This document shows positions 1 through 12,751 of a DNA stretch of 64,000 bases, one piece after another. A program made the translations under genes and the position numbers. Within the stretch, counting starts at the first letter, position 1; each line of letters begins with the position of its first letter. Source of the DNA: Sipunculus nudus (Eukaryota; Annelida; Sipuncula; Golfingiida; Sipunculidae); NCBI GenBank assembly GCA_026874595.1, contig CM049319.1:64100417-64164416 (forward strand), given 5' to 3'. The notes below the pieces were generated by a model. That model was not told the origin of the DNA. It was given only the letters and a program-made list of their open reading frames with translations, and ran no database searches.

Positions 1-991
1 TCCGCATGCATGTGTTACCTGGGACTGGTGTGTGGCATCCTGATTGGAGAGAATACGTCGGGTAGTTACTGGATATTTGCTGTTGCGGGAGGAATGTTCC
101 TTTACATCTCACTTGTAGATATGGTAAGTTTGATAAACCACTGACAGAAATGCCACAAACATAATGTCCATGGACAGAATGGCCCTTTAGATTTTGTCTG
201 ATATATTGTCATTTGGCATTTTGTTTGTGAAGATTATGTCATGTATCCTAATGTCCTGTGTCAGAGGATTTTGATAAGCACCAACCTTGATGTTTCTCTT
301 AAAACAACCAGCTGTCAAGTGTATTACTTAATATATGGGATCAGTGACCTTGAAGATCATCATTGCAAATGAAATATTGTAATATATAAATTGTTTTTTT
401 TTTTTATTTATTAAATTAGATTTCTGTAACAATTTATTAGGCATGTCTGTGGATTATAAATACTGATAAGATTTGGTGCCTTATTCCTTCAATACAGTCA
501 ACTATTTTGGAAATAGCCAGCCAATTTATACAAGCATTGAAAAACTTCAGGGGCACCCCATGTTGGACAAACTATACTGTAATGTTTGGATTACTTTGTT
601 TTCCTCTATTAATTTATACACCCTTATTTTTACAGAAAGATTTTTTTTTAATATTATGAAACGATTATATACAAACTTGATATTGAGGGATTCTTTGTGA
701 TGACATCTTGTGTAAACAGAAAAACATTCCATAGTAATTTTCTTCAGACTTAGAGGAGCTCATATAGGAGAAGAGAATACATATTAAAAAAAATATTCTT
801 TAAAGAATAATGAGAAGTTTTTCTTCTTTCAGTTGCCAGAAGTGAACCATGCAGCAGAAATACACGGAAAAAACTCAACTTGTCAAAAACTGAAATTGTT
901 TGTCCTGCAGAGCATAGGTCTGATCGGAGGATTTGGTATAATTTTTGTTTTGTCAATGTTTGCTGGTGAGATAGATTTAACAAGAAGTTGA
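1..991 (+). CDS. ZIP (SLC39) zinc/metal-ion transporter, C-terminal two exons (partial)
   Basis: Two exons of a gene whose 5' part lies outside the window. Exon A (1-123) reads in frame 1, encodes a hydrophobic segment with the motif [12 protein letters not shown], and ends at a GTAAGT donor in phase 0. Exon B (833-991) follows a pyrimidine-rich TTCTTTCAG acceptor, starts LPEVNH, and gives 52 residues to a TGA stop at 989-991. FLYIS-DM followed by PE, a final membrane helix and a short tail (FAGEIDL) is the end of LIV-1-type ZIP transporters, closest from memory to ZIP8/ZIP14. These import Zn, Fe or Mn across plasma or endosomal membranes. The metal-binding helices IV/V are upstream and unseen, so the exact paralogue is not assigned. 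The antisense frame over 750-983 is a shadow. Confidence 0.87.
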
Positions 992-1043
992 CCTTCTGTG
1001 AAAATTGGTTATAAATAATAGCATGTCCATTACAGTGTACATG

Positions 1044-1099
<56 letters not shown>

Positions 1100-2013
1100 T
1101 TTGTATTGTTCACATAACGTGAATTCAATACATCGCAGTGATAGTGCTCTACCGTATGGGAGCGTTTATAAATAACTAAAGTACGGTTAGTTTGAATTCA
1201 TCAGTTTGTGCTACAGATCTTTAGCACAAACTGATGAAGTCAAACTAACCGTACTTTAGTTATTTTTATATATATATATATATATATATTATATATGTAT
1301 ATAACAGCTATGAATGTTTAGCACTACACAGCAATGGTATATTTTGCAAGCTATGGGTATTCAGGATTCGGTGTTTAAAATTTTCAGATATAATTTGTCA
1401 ATGCTGTTAACCTGTTTATGTTGTACAAATTATTCTGGTTATTAAATTAATGTTAAGTGACAGCTTGGCAATGAGTTTATAAACAGCATTCCATCTTATA
1501 TCTGGATAGTATTGTTGATTTATATAACTTTAATTATTTGTATATTTGGGATATCTTAAGGTAATATGATAGTCACTCTTTATAAAAGACTGGTTCCTGT
1601 GTAATTTCTTGTCATTAACAAACTGTCAGTAGTCACCCATGTTTATATAAAGACTTAAATACAAATGTCAGTATATGCACAAGCTCTGTCTAGTACAGAG
1701 ATAAATTGATTTGGGAAAAGGTCTTAAATATCAGCTTAAAATGGCTGGCTAATGGATTTTTTTCTTCTGTGAAGGGAGCAGGGAACCGGTCTATTATTGT
1801 AGATGTGGTATTGTAAAATATTTTGAAATACACACCATTTATATAGGAGGTTGTTATCTGTATATATTGGTACTTTCTCATACCTTGGACAGGGTCACAG
1901 TTCTTGTATACTCAGCAGATGTATAATATCTTTATGTATAATTCCCTGTAAGTATAATTTTCTTTATGTATAAATCAAAATTGCTTTCATATTATTGACC
2001 TACTACTATTTTT
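992..2013. other. 3' flank of the ZIP gene
   Basis: AT-rich noncoding DNA after the ZIP stop codon, presumably including its 3' UTR. It holds a TA microsatellite in two blocks (about 1049-1092 and 1267-1289) that brackets a long hairpin. No other gene is seen. Confidence 0.6.
1171..1264. repeat. 94-nt near-perfect hairpin inside a TA microsatellite
   Basis: The left arm starts AATAACTAAAGTACGGTTAG and the right arm ends CTAACCGTACTTTAGTTATT. The arms are about 43 bp each with only a few mismatches around a short centre (CAGATCTT). Blocks of (TA)n lie on both sides. It may be a minimal foldback element or the palindromic end of a larger element; no coding potential is seen. Confidence 0.7.
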
Positions 2014-4627
2014 AGCTCAGCTGACTATAAGTCATCTGAGCTATAGTCGTGGTCCATTGTCCGTCGTCCGTCCGTCTGTCCGTCCGTCCGTCCGTCCGTC
2101 CGTAGATGTGGCACGTTTTGAAACCGTAAGACCTAGGAATCCAAAATTCGGCATAATGTTAGATGTCCCCAAGATCTCCTACCAAGCCGAAAACTGGGTC
2201 TTTGCAACTTCGTTCCTTTGAGAAATTAAGGAAAAACCTCAATTTTTTACTAAAAACCTATTTTCACACTTCAGGACTGCCTAATATCAAAACCACTCAT
2301 CTGTTTTTCCTCATATTTACCATAAATATTCCTCTATATAGTTCCTATGTACATGCCAGAAATTATGTCTGTATTATTTAATTTAAAAAAGTTATGGGCC
2401 CAAACATAATGCATTTTGTTAAAAATCAGGAAAGATATTTGATCACTTAACACAAAAAATGTTAAAGCTATCGACCTTTTTTCCAGTAATATAACTTTAA
2501 TTAATCAAAATTAAATTATATACCCAAAATTAGATGAAAATCTTTTAAATTTTTTAAAATATTAATAAAAATAAAAAATTGGTACCTTAAATTTTGCCCA
2601 ACTTTGACCATGGCACGTTTTTTTCCTGTAAGTACTGTGGATTTAATTTTCTCAGCATGTTTTTGTTAGCATTTTGTCTGTATACACCAAAAATTTGAAA
2701 CCAGTTGATCAAAAACTGTAGATTTTAATAAGTTTTCAAGCACCATGTAACATATTGTTTACATCAAGCTAGTGTTATGCAGTTTGCAAGAGCTCAGCTC
2801 CCCAGCTTCAGCTCTTAGTTCCTTAAATTCGGCATACAGTTAGATGTCTCTAAAATCCCCTACCATGCCAATAATTTGGTCACTAGGACTTAATACCTTC
2901 GAGATATTAATGAAAAACTTCATTTTTCCATTAAAAACCCATTGTTACACTTCAAGACTGCCTAATATCAAAACCACTGATCTGACTTTAATCATAAATA
3001 ATATACATATTTTTCATTCTCTATGCACATGCCAGAATGATGTCAGTATTGCGTAATTGTTTTAAGTTATGGGCCCAAACATAATGCACTTTGTAAAAAA
3101 TCAAGAAATATATTTACTCCCTTAACAAGGGCATTGCTAAAGCTAGAGATTTTTTTGTCAGGGATGTAACATTATTTAATCAAGATTCAATTGAATACCC
3201 AAAATTAGTTCTGAATTTTTCAAATTTTATTAGTTATTAGTATAAATATAAAATTAGTACCTTTAATTTTGCCCAACTGTGACCATGGCACGTTTGTGTC
3301 CTGTGAGCACTGTTGATATCATTTTCATATCATGCACACATTAGGATTTCAGCTTTTTAGTTTAGAAAGCTGAAAGAAATTGGCCAAAAATTGTAGCTTT
3401 TATTAATGTTTTTTATGAGACCCTGTCAGACTTTGGCTCTCTCCAGCCCCTCTTGAGTCACCTGTATGTTGACCTTGTTGACCTTTCATCAAATTATGCA
3501 TGCTTGAGGCGAGGCATACAGGAATCCAGGCAGCTTATGGCCAGCCACAGTTGATCCAGGTGTCCAACCCAACTCATCTAGTAGTTTTAACCAACAACAT
3601 AACAATAAACAATAAATTAATAAATTTTTATTGGTTTTTAATAACAAATTAAAGAAAAATAGAAAAGGAATTTGTTAGTTTATAATAACAGGAAATTTAC
3701 TTGCAGTTACTGATGATATAAGAATCTTGTATCGATGGGTAGAATGTCACATATTCCAAATAACACCATGCAGTCACCTATGGCATTTTTCAGTTCAATT
3801 TTAATGATAAAGAAGTAAATCATATTATTCATTACTAATCATTGGGATCATATGAAGGAAATTAATGATAGACAAAGATGCAGTTGATAATATTAATCTA
3901 GTTTCCTACTGTGTCTAGTGTGTACATTGATGTGAAATTAGTCCAAAATGAATTTTTTACAGTTATTTTTTAATATAAATAAAAGCCATAAAACCAGGTA
4001 CTTATGATCATTATTTAAATGTGTGAATTTTGTATATTCTGGATTCTCAACATCATTGTTTGGTGAAAACTATATAAATACCAGACATGGTGCAAATACT
4101 TTGCAATTGTATTTAAATACGAATATGAATTTGTACTCCATTATAAAATTTCTTGCATAAAGAATGGGAATTCAGGTAAAAATGAAAGTATATGAATACC
4201 AGTGCAAATACTTTCAAAATGTATTCATGAATGCATTCATGAATATATTCTTTAATATTATTTTAATAATCACTTCAGTTATATCATATGATTCTCTTAT
4301 TATTTTAAATAAAAATTATATTTGGGACAATATTTGTAATTTTTTTTAATAAATAGTTAAACTCTTTTATTATATGTTCTGCTTATAAGTTATATGGCCA
4401 AGTCAAAATCTGTGTGACAATAGTACTCCATTTGTTAAATAAAATAAATGAAATCAATCCTCTTCCCTGTCTCCAAAGGTACTATCAAAATCATACATAA
4501 GCTAAACAACATCAACTCATAATACAGCTTATATTTATTACCACACAAAACCAGCATGTGCCTCATTTCTAAATAATATTTTTTTATCATATATAACAGC
4601 TGAGCGTCGTGACCCATAGGTCCCTTG
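2014..4627 (+). mobile_element. HP-family repeat, full-length copy 1 (subfamily A)
   Basis: One end is an imperfect hairpin, AGCTCAGCTGACT-ATA-AGTCATCTGAGCT, followed by TATAGTCGTGGTCC and a (TCCG)n microsatellite at 2061-2103. The other end (about 4598-4627) is CAGCTGAGCG followed by a palindromic TGACCCATGGGTC-type core, here with one change, and CCCTTG. The 2.6-kb body has two diverged direct units (about 2105-2820 and 2825-3400), each with the motif GACCATGGCACGTTT, then a unique AT-rich half. It encodes no convincing protein. It matches copies at 21023-23645 and 37269-39878 in inverted orientation. No target duplication is evident. It is probably a non-autonomous DNA element, possibly Helitron/Helentron-like. 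Confidence 0.75.
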
Positions 4628-4711
4628 TTTAAATAAAAAGATCTGAGAAATAGAATAATATTCAATTAAAACTGAAAGACAGTAGCAGATTTTGCATCTG
4701 GCACAGTATTT

Positions 4712-5264
4712 AGGTCAGCTGACTGAAAGTCACCTGAGCTATAGCGATCACCCTTTGTCCAGCGTCCGTCCATCTGTCCGTCCGTTAACCAGGCACAAAT
4801 CTTAACCGCTGGACCTGGAATCTTTTAATTTGACATCCAGGGAGGTCCATAAAAGATCTCCTTGGAAACCTGAAATAAGTCTCATATTCTGCAAGCTATG
4901 GGGCTCAGAAATACCCCCCAGAATAATTTGAAATTTGATACAAAAGCTCCAGTATCTGAATAACAAATGCATTGATCACCATGATTCTTTGCATGCATAT
5001 TCATTATGGACTGTTTCATCAGTTCCTGCAGACAGGTGGTGCCACCTGGATTTTATCAAATTTTTACACATTTTGTTTAAATTTTAGATTTTGAGACCTT
5101 AACAGGGCACAAATTGTAACCATTGCACCTAGAATCTTCTAACTTGTTATCCAGGGAGGTCCATGAAAAATCTTATTGGAAACCAGAAATTAGGTCTCTA
5201 GTATCTATATACTCTGATTGCATCAGTTGAATTCAGCTCTGCGTCATGACCCCTGGGTCACTTG
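4712..5264 (+). mobile_element. HP-family repeat, short copy 2 (subfamily B)
   Basis: It starts with a variant hairpin (AGGTCAGCTGACT with AGTCACCTGAGCT), followed by CCGTCC-rich sequence. It ends with the palindrome end (GCGTCATGACCCCTGGGTCA, then CTTG). The body differs from subfamily A: two units starting GGCACAAAT and containing GACATCCAGGGAGGTCC, shared with 14408-15825. It also contains a variant of the AGGTGGCGCCACCT palindrome near 5035. Confidence 0.65.
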
Positions 5265-5468
5265 TTTTCCTATTCTTTTGTTTAGGAGTGTTATGTATAA
5301 GTCTACTAGCACACCTGGCACACTTGTTTACCTGTGCCAGGGTGTTGAGGTCGCCTTTTCTGAGACCTGCTCCTGCCCTTCATGCATACATCATGCGCTC
5401 TTCACACAGTGGGTATACACTGCAGTTGTCCCATGCAGACATCCTTTTGTGTAACTGCTGCTTTGTAT

Positions 5469-5577
5469 AGCAAGGTTCTCTGGGTCTGGAAACCAGGGTG
5501 CATCAGAGCAAAGATTTCTAATCAGACCAATGAGAGCGCAGTATTGCATTGTGCATCCAGCACAAATTTTAAACATG
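5469..5577. repeat. Left arm of an inverted repeat split by HP copy 3
   Basis: About 109 bp that match, inverted and diverged, the segment 7213-7326. Shared blocks include ACCAGGGTG, TAATCAGACCAAT and ATTGTGCATCCAGC. The HP element at 5694-7217 lies between the arms, so an older foldback element was probably interrupted. Three more copies of the motif TTGGTCTGATT or its complement lie at about 5596-5680. Confidence 0.55.
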
Positions 5578-5693
5578 GGACAACCTCTCTCATTGGTCTG
5601 ATTACACTAGCACACCCACTCTCGTTGGTCTGATTCTTGGCATTGTGCCAAAACTGTTGTTATCAGACCAACAAGATCAGGTGTTGCATTTAT

Positions 5694-7217
5694 AGCACAG
5701 CTGACTATAAGTCATCTAAGCTATAGTCGTGGTCCTTTGTCCGTCGTCCGGCCGTTCGTACGTTAACAGAGCACTTTTTGAAACTTTGACCTATGAATCC
5801 TAAATTTTGCATACAGTTAGATGTCCCCAAAATCTCCTACCATACCGAAAATTGGGTCACTAGGACTTTGTTCCTGCGAAATATTAAGGAAAAACCTCCG
5901 TTCTCCATAAAAAAGACATTTTTACACTTCAAGGCTGCCTAATATCAAAACCACTGGACTGTTTTTGGTTATATTTAGTAGTCAAATTCTTCCATACATT
6001 TTCTATTAACATAACAAAAATTAGGTCAATACTGAGTATTGTTTTGAAGTTATGCAATTTTTTAAAAATCAGGAAATATATTTACTCACTTAAAATGAGA
6101 ATGCTGAAGCTGGAGACTTTTTTCTGGAATATAACTTTATTAAATTAAGATTCAATTGTTAACCCAAAATTATATCTAAATTTTGCAAATTTTTCAAGTT
6201 TTTAGCATAAATAAAAAATCAATACCTTAAATTTTGACCAACTTTGGCAATGGCACGTTTTTTCCCTGTAAGCACTGTTGATATAATTTTCACAGCATAT
6301 ATACATAAGGATTTAATCTTTTAAAATCTGAAATTTAAAAGGCATTGATTGAAAAGAGAAGCTTTTATTCAAGTTTTCATACACCATGTTCAGTGTTCTT
6401 TACATCAGGCCCACCTAGTAGTACAGCCTTCACTTGTATTATGTAACCCTCTCCAGGCAACTTGCCTTGATGTTGTTTGTCCCTCATTCAGCTAACAGTG
6501 TGTATACTTTATTTGAAAAGATGGTTTTATTTTATCAGATTTACTTAATCTTTTATTCCTGTGAATAAAACTGAGCATTTACTAAAAAAACTCCAATCTA
6601 CTAAAATAGTGATTCAAGGAATAATCTTGATGATGCCATGTTGTGGCATTATTTTCTTTTATATTCAGTTTAAACATTTGTGATTTAAAAATAATAAAAT
6701 ATATGTGTAATCATAATATGACCTGATATGAGGTACACTCTGGATAAATAATGATTGAAACTTAGAATTCTGATATTTTAACTTATATTTTCAGATTTTT
6801 TTATAACAAATTTATAAAACTTGTAAATAAAAAAAATGAATCTGATAAAAACTGTGAATGGGAAAAGTGGATATTCTAAAAATAATAGGCTTAAATATAA
6901 ACTTAAATGCATTATTCCCTTAAAAGCGAAATATAGGTTTTAGTCCATTCTGTCCACTTGCCTGTCCATCTGTAAATTTTTCATACGCATCATAGTATCT
7001 CAAAACTTTTACTGTTTTTCTTCATGACAGTCTTGTCAGAGTATTAGTTTGCAATCATATATTTAGAACTTTACTATAACCCTTTAGAAGGGCCCCTTTC
7101 TTCTTAGCTTCTCATATGCTTGTATATATGAAAAACATTACAATAGAATATTTTGCACATTTTGCATTTGCAAAAATTTCAAACTTCAGCTGAGCGCCAT
7201 GACCCATGGGTCCCATG
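5694..7217 (+). mobile_element. HP-family repeat, copy 3 (subfamily A, internally shortened)
   Basis: It begins with a hairpin variant (AGCACAGCTGACTATAAGTC and complement) and TATAGTCGTGGTCC, with a short TCCG tract near 5740. It carries one subfamily A unit (motif GGCAATGGCACGTTTT near 6247) and ends with CAGCTGAGCGCCATGACCCA then TGGGTCCCATG at 7217. At 1.5 kb it is shorter than the 2.6-kb copies. No gene is seen. Confidence 0.65.
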
Positions 7218-7326
7218 TTCAGATTTGGAGCTGGATGCACAATGTGATTCCACACTTTTATTGGTCTGATTAAAATTCTTTACTCTGTGCACACCCTGGT
7301 GTTCTGAATCTGAGAATCTTGCCATA
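7213..7326. repeat. Right arm of the inverted repeat split by HP copy 3
   Basis: Inverted partner of 5469-5577 (blocks GCTGGATGCACAATGTG, ATTGGTCTGATTA and CACCCTGGTG). It abuts the palindrome end of HP copy 3. Confidence 0.55.
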
Positions 7327-8040
7327 GAAAGCAGAGGTTACACCTGGGCCTCTGCAGTGTACAACTGCTACATGAGGAGCATTGGAAAAAAAGATCCATA
7401 ATTGTCCATAATTAAATGTGCAGCTTTCCTCAGCTGCCTTACTAGCAAACAATCATTGAAGTCATGACAGGCACCAGCGGGGTATCCCATGGATAAATCC
7501 GGGATCTAGGAAAAGGAGGGGGGGGGGGGAGGTCTGATATGCACTATTTAAAGGTCAGTAGTGACTATTTCTATTATTCCCCAGGATGCTGGCAAAATAC
7601 CAGATAATTTAATTGTCTTGGTACATTTAAAAAAATAATCTTGCTCCCAGTGTCTGTAGATCAGTTAATTTGCCTCACCACAGGGGACTAAAACCAATTT
7701 TGAAATTGTTACTTTGGGTAGGGTTCCCCTTAAAAATTAAGAAACCTGTGATGAAAGGTAATTTCTCCAAGTATAAGAGGGGGTTTAAATGACACCCCTC
7801 CCCTCCAGCTTCTGCCCCTGTATACTTTCAACATTTGATAGATACCTATTCCCAGTAAATTTTTATGTCAAGTGAAACGTTATATAAGTCTTAGAAATTG
7901 ATATAAACATTGGGAACACCCTTTGGCCAGGGGTTTCAATTATGTACCTGAACCCTTGCAGTTACAAATCTAGCACCATGTTACCATTACATCAATAGCA
8001 TGTCATTTTTATATCACAATAAATAAAAGTTATAATGATT
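7327..8040. other. Intergenic, no gene seen
   Basis: AT-rich noncoding sequence with a G homopolymer near 7519-7529. Open frames here are short and show no recognisable family. Confidence 0.5.
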
Positions 8041-9187
8041 CTTAACAGGATCATTTTATAGCTGATGGGATGAAGTTTTGCGGATACTATGTTTTTGACC
8101 GGGTTCCGCCGCAGCCACCGCGTTAGTTTCAGGAGAACTCCTCTGAGACTACTGGATGGATTTTTCCGAAACTTACACAAATTATCGGGTCACATGTGAA
8201 CTGGTGCCTAACCAAGTGGCCTTGACCTCTGACCTTTCCTCTCTGCCCAGCGTCCGTTTGTGCATCTGTTTCCACATATAATACCACATATCTCAGGAAC
8301 TGTTTGACCAGTCAGGAAAAAATTTTTACACAAATGTAGCCCTTGGATAGCTTTATAACATACATAAAAATGGTGGCACCACCTGTAGCCATTTTTGCAC
8401 AGCTTCCATCTGTTTGTCTGCCTTGGGTTAAAACCACTCATATCTCTGCAGTGGTTTGAACAAATTACCTGAAATTCAGCATGCCTATACATCCCGCATA
8501 GCTTTCTTGATTTTATGACAGGTGGCGCCACCTACATTCACATTCACACTGTAGACATCCATGCTTATATCTCTGGACTTGTTGGACCAATCAGGAAAAA
8601 AAATTTACACAAATGTAGCCCTTGGATAGCTTTATAACATACACAAAAATGGTGGCGCCACCTGCAGCCATTTTTGCACAGCGTCCATCTGTTTGTCTGC
8701 CTTGGGTTAAAATCACTCATATCTCTGCAGTGGTTTGATCAAATTACCTGTAATTCGGCATGCGTATACATCCTGGATAGCTTTCTTGATTTTATGACAG
8801 GTGGCGCCAGCTTCTTTCATGTTCAGGCTGCAGACATTAAGGCTTACATCTCTGGACTCGTTTGACCAATCAGGAAAAAAAATTTACACAAATGAAGCCC
8901 TTGGATAGCTTTGAAACATACACAAAAATGGTGGCGCCACCTGCAGCCATTTTTGCACAGTGTCCATCTGTTTGTCTGCTGTGGGATAAAATCACTCATA
9001 TCTCTGCAGTGGTTTGACTTTTCTACCTGAAATTTTGCATGTGTATACATCTTGGATAGTTTCTCGTTCAAATAACAGGTGGCGCCACAATCATGTTTTC
9101 CCCTTGCCACTCAATCCATGCCTCACTTCATCCATCCTACTCTGATTTTGGCGGATACACATAGCTCTTGTCGACTACCCGTATTCT
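8041..9187. repeat. Tandem repeat with 279-bp units and palindromic GGTGGCGCCACC motifs
   Basis: Three consecutive units are in register. The phrase GCCCTTGGATAGCTTT recurs near 8339, 8618 and 8897, a period of about 279 bp. Each unit also holds TATCTCTGCAGTGGTTTGA, GCCATTTTTGCACAG and one or two copies of the palindrome AGGTGGCGCCACCT. The flanks carry GCGGATACTATG (about 8083) and GGCGGATACACATAG (about 9150), related to the GGGATACTATG phrase of the repeat in ACTL6A intron 11. It is probably a non-autonomous mobile repeat; no protein is supported. Confidence 0.7.
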
Positions 9188-12100
9188 AGTTATCAATGTG
9201 GTTGGATATAAGATTTATTTTTGGCGGGGGAGAGAGTTTTATCATAGCACTTTTGCTGTGTTTTCTTAGGTACACCACTTGATACATATACAGCAAAATT
9301 GTATTGTAAATTTTATAACTAGGGATCGCACAGATATATACATGTACATTTATGGGTATGGTACGGATATGATAATTACCCGGCGGTTATGTGTTCACCA
9401 AAGATTGTCTGTCTGTCCATTTAATATCTCCAAAAGTTCTCAGTGACATTTTTTTAGAAGGATGAGCCCTGGGGTGATTATTTGTACATGTTTCCATGTA
9501 CATATTTATGAACACAACTTTTATGATAAAATGTAGGTGTTTGATACATGTAGCTCAATGCAGTGTACATTTTCATATTTGTGACTATAACTTGGTGGAT
9601 GTCATTTAATACTGTCTTACTGTATGTAAGTATGTGTGTTGAGATTTCCACCTGTGAAGCTGAGCTGATAAAATGACTGTGCTTTTATTAACCTGTGTAT
9701 TATAAGCAGGTCATATGACCATGATGAAATCTAAACTCAATACTCATTTATGATGGTGAGCGGGAAGCTTAGTGACTCATAAATTAGTTGATTATGTAGG
9801 AAATGGGAAATGTTTTTTTGGGGGGGGGATGGGGGATGTCCCCTGTGTCTTTAGTTGTGCCACTGCTAATTGTGATACAATTAGCAGTTTCATCACTCAG
9901 AATGACTGACAAGTAGCTACATTGTTTTAAATGACAGGATCCCAGGTATTTCCCTGCATAAGTGATGAGTAGCTTACAAAATTCATGCATTTCAGGTAAC
10001 TTTGAATTTCATAATTGCAGCCCCCCCCCCCCCCCCCCCCACCCCCCATTACAACTACTTTGGTCAGTCCCCTAGGGGGTCATAATATTGGGGTTCCATT
10101 GTAAAATTATATGAGTACCACCTACATGACCATGTATGAGCTTCGTTCCTTAAAATGCTTTACTGATGAATTACATATAACAGTTCCTGTATTCTAAAGA
10201 CTCCTGTATTTCCTGTATTTTTATTCTTCCAAATTTTTGACTGCACAATCATATTTCCAGTATAACTTTTACCTTCAGGGTCAACTTCAGCTGAGCAGAG
10301 TGTCCCATGGGTCCCTTGTTTTTTTTAACTTCATTGTTTGAATGTTATTCTCAAAACGTGTGATATGCAGTGGGGTTGACAACTTAATATTGTACTGGTT
10401 AAGACAGTTTGACCGATGGGTTTGCATGTTAATTGTTGTTGCAGCTTTATTTAATTAACAGCTGGGGTTTGTGTATTGATGTGTTTGGTAATTAGCTGGT
10501 TAGGATTAATATTTAGACTTATAGGTGATGCACACATTTGAGAGGATGCAAATGGTGTTGGTAGGAGAAATTATTTAACGTTTTTATACATATTTTTATT
10601 ATGTTGTTATAAAAGATTATATCATGAGATATGAAGTTTTACTGAAGTCATATGTCATACATTTTCATTTCACAGTGTCAGATGAATGTGAATCTTTTAT
10701 TGTTGAACCAAGGAGTTATAATACAGAGGAGATGGTACTTCAGTTGTTCGGCCGATCCAATGTGTTGTAGTACAATGGTTGGATATTTCATTGCAACATT
10801 TCCTGTCTACATATTAGATGATATCTTTTCATCAGTCCATCCTCAGAGTGCATGATTAATTAAATAAGTTTTGACAAATTAAAATGAGATACTAGTGATA
10901 ATAATTAATTTGGTATTCATCAAACATGCAGCCAGATTTATATATATGAAGGACTAAGAAGGAATCTTTTGACATGTTGTAGGTGTTATTCGGAAACTAC
11001 ACAAACACATTTAACTGTTGGCCTGTTTAATTTCAAATGACAACATACTTGTAGAACATAAAACAGAAATAAAGAAAATGTTTTGTTCCTTCACAGATAT
11101 TTTCATTGCAGTTTTCTAGATTACAGTAGATCTGCCACTCTGACATAATGTCAGACTGTAATTCCCAAAGTATATTGTATAGACTTAAATTATGTAGTAG
11201 TGAAAGACAGACAATGGCAGTTTCCATAATTTAGTACATCAAATATTCCTGTATACTATGGTTGACCTTCTGTTTGTGAGGGTTTAAAATTCTCCATTTT
11301 TGCAGAAATGAAATTATCAAGAAAAAGAAACCTACATGAATAGGAGGTCCCATCATTAAAAATCAGAATATATATGTACATATTATTATAACATTATACA
11401 TGTACTATATTATAACAAGAATATTATGTGTAATATTTCAAATTATCTTCCATTGATGGACAATGCTGTTCAATGTTCATTTGGTTCCCTTTCGATTTTC
11501 TAACTATTTTGGGCAAATATTAATTAATATACCCGATAATTCAGAATAAATATACTCTTTGTAAGTTATTTTATGATGGTATTGCGAAAATTGAACCCTT
11601 ATGAAAAACAATGAAAAAGTTAAAATAGCGAAAATTTAACTGCGCAGATATGAAGCCAACCATAGTCTACTGGTATGAGGAAATTATCAAATGTGAAATA
11701 TTGTGAAATCCACAGGATAAAGGGATTGGACTGTTTATCAGCATATGGTTTGCTGAATGTTATTTACTTGTATGCAGATTTTACTTGGAGAAGGTACCAT
11801 TAAAGAAAGTTTGCACTGTGTGGTGGGTCCATGTCAAACATTTAAGTCTTCAAGTAAGCCAAGTTCAGTTAGTTTTCTTCCCCATATCCCTTTCATGACA
11901 TTTTTTAATGTTCATTATGCATTTACCTTTGTAGAGCTTTTAATTATAATAGACACATAGAACAATAATAATACCAATAATAATGATGTTAATACATATG
12001 TTCAGTGGTGTTTATTTACAGGAAATACAAATGATAAAGATTTTCAGACCTACAAATGCAGGTATTTACCAAAATAATGATTGATCCAGCATTAATTTTC

Positions 12101-12685
12101 CTTTTAACATCTTGATAAACTTAAAAATGTATATATTACACATATATTAATAAAACAGAAAATACAAATTGTGGCACTTATATATTAACCAGTAACAGTC
12201 TACAAAATTGGCATGTGATTACAGACGAGAAAATTTTTATGTACGTTATTTAATTCACTGTGATGAGTTGCAAAAAGGTGCTCATTATATTACTTGCAGA
12301 TCTGAGGAAATCTTTATAGGAGTGCTGGTTTATTTGGGTTTGGGTATACTAAACTGAATTTGGAAATCACTAGTCGTGGAGTTCAATATTTTTTTTCAGT
12401 TCAAAGTTAAAAAGATGTCGCTGTAGGTAAACACCTGTGTTGCATTATGTGTACATATACAAGCATGATATAAATAATTGTGAATTATGTTAACATTATT
12501 TTTGCTTTGGGAAGCATGTATGTACATTAGAACACAGATTGATATTCCACAGATTGATATACCTCTTTACAAAACACTAAATATCAGTGTGATATTACTA
12601 TGATAAAGTAATAATTATTTGTATATTAGCTAGGCAATTAGTTATATTATTGATCACTAGGAACCAAAGATACTTAAAGATGGTG

Positions 12686-12751
<66 letters not shown>

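Noticed and set aside
1196-1240. Second hammerhead motif (CTGATGA near 1221)
   Set aside because: No GAAA box or cleavage triplet in the right place; the word belongs to the hairpin stem.
2061-2103. Regularly spaced TCCG units as a CRISPR-like array
   Set aside because: It is a tetranucleotide microsatellite in a eukaryotic mobile repeat, with no spacers.
2163-3056. Similar small frames (SPxSPTxPxI...) in every HP copy
   Set aside because: They recur because the repeat recurs, on differing strands, with no start context, no conservation of frame and internal stops; not a protein.
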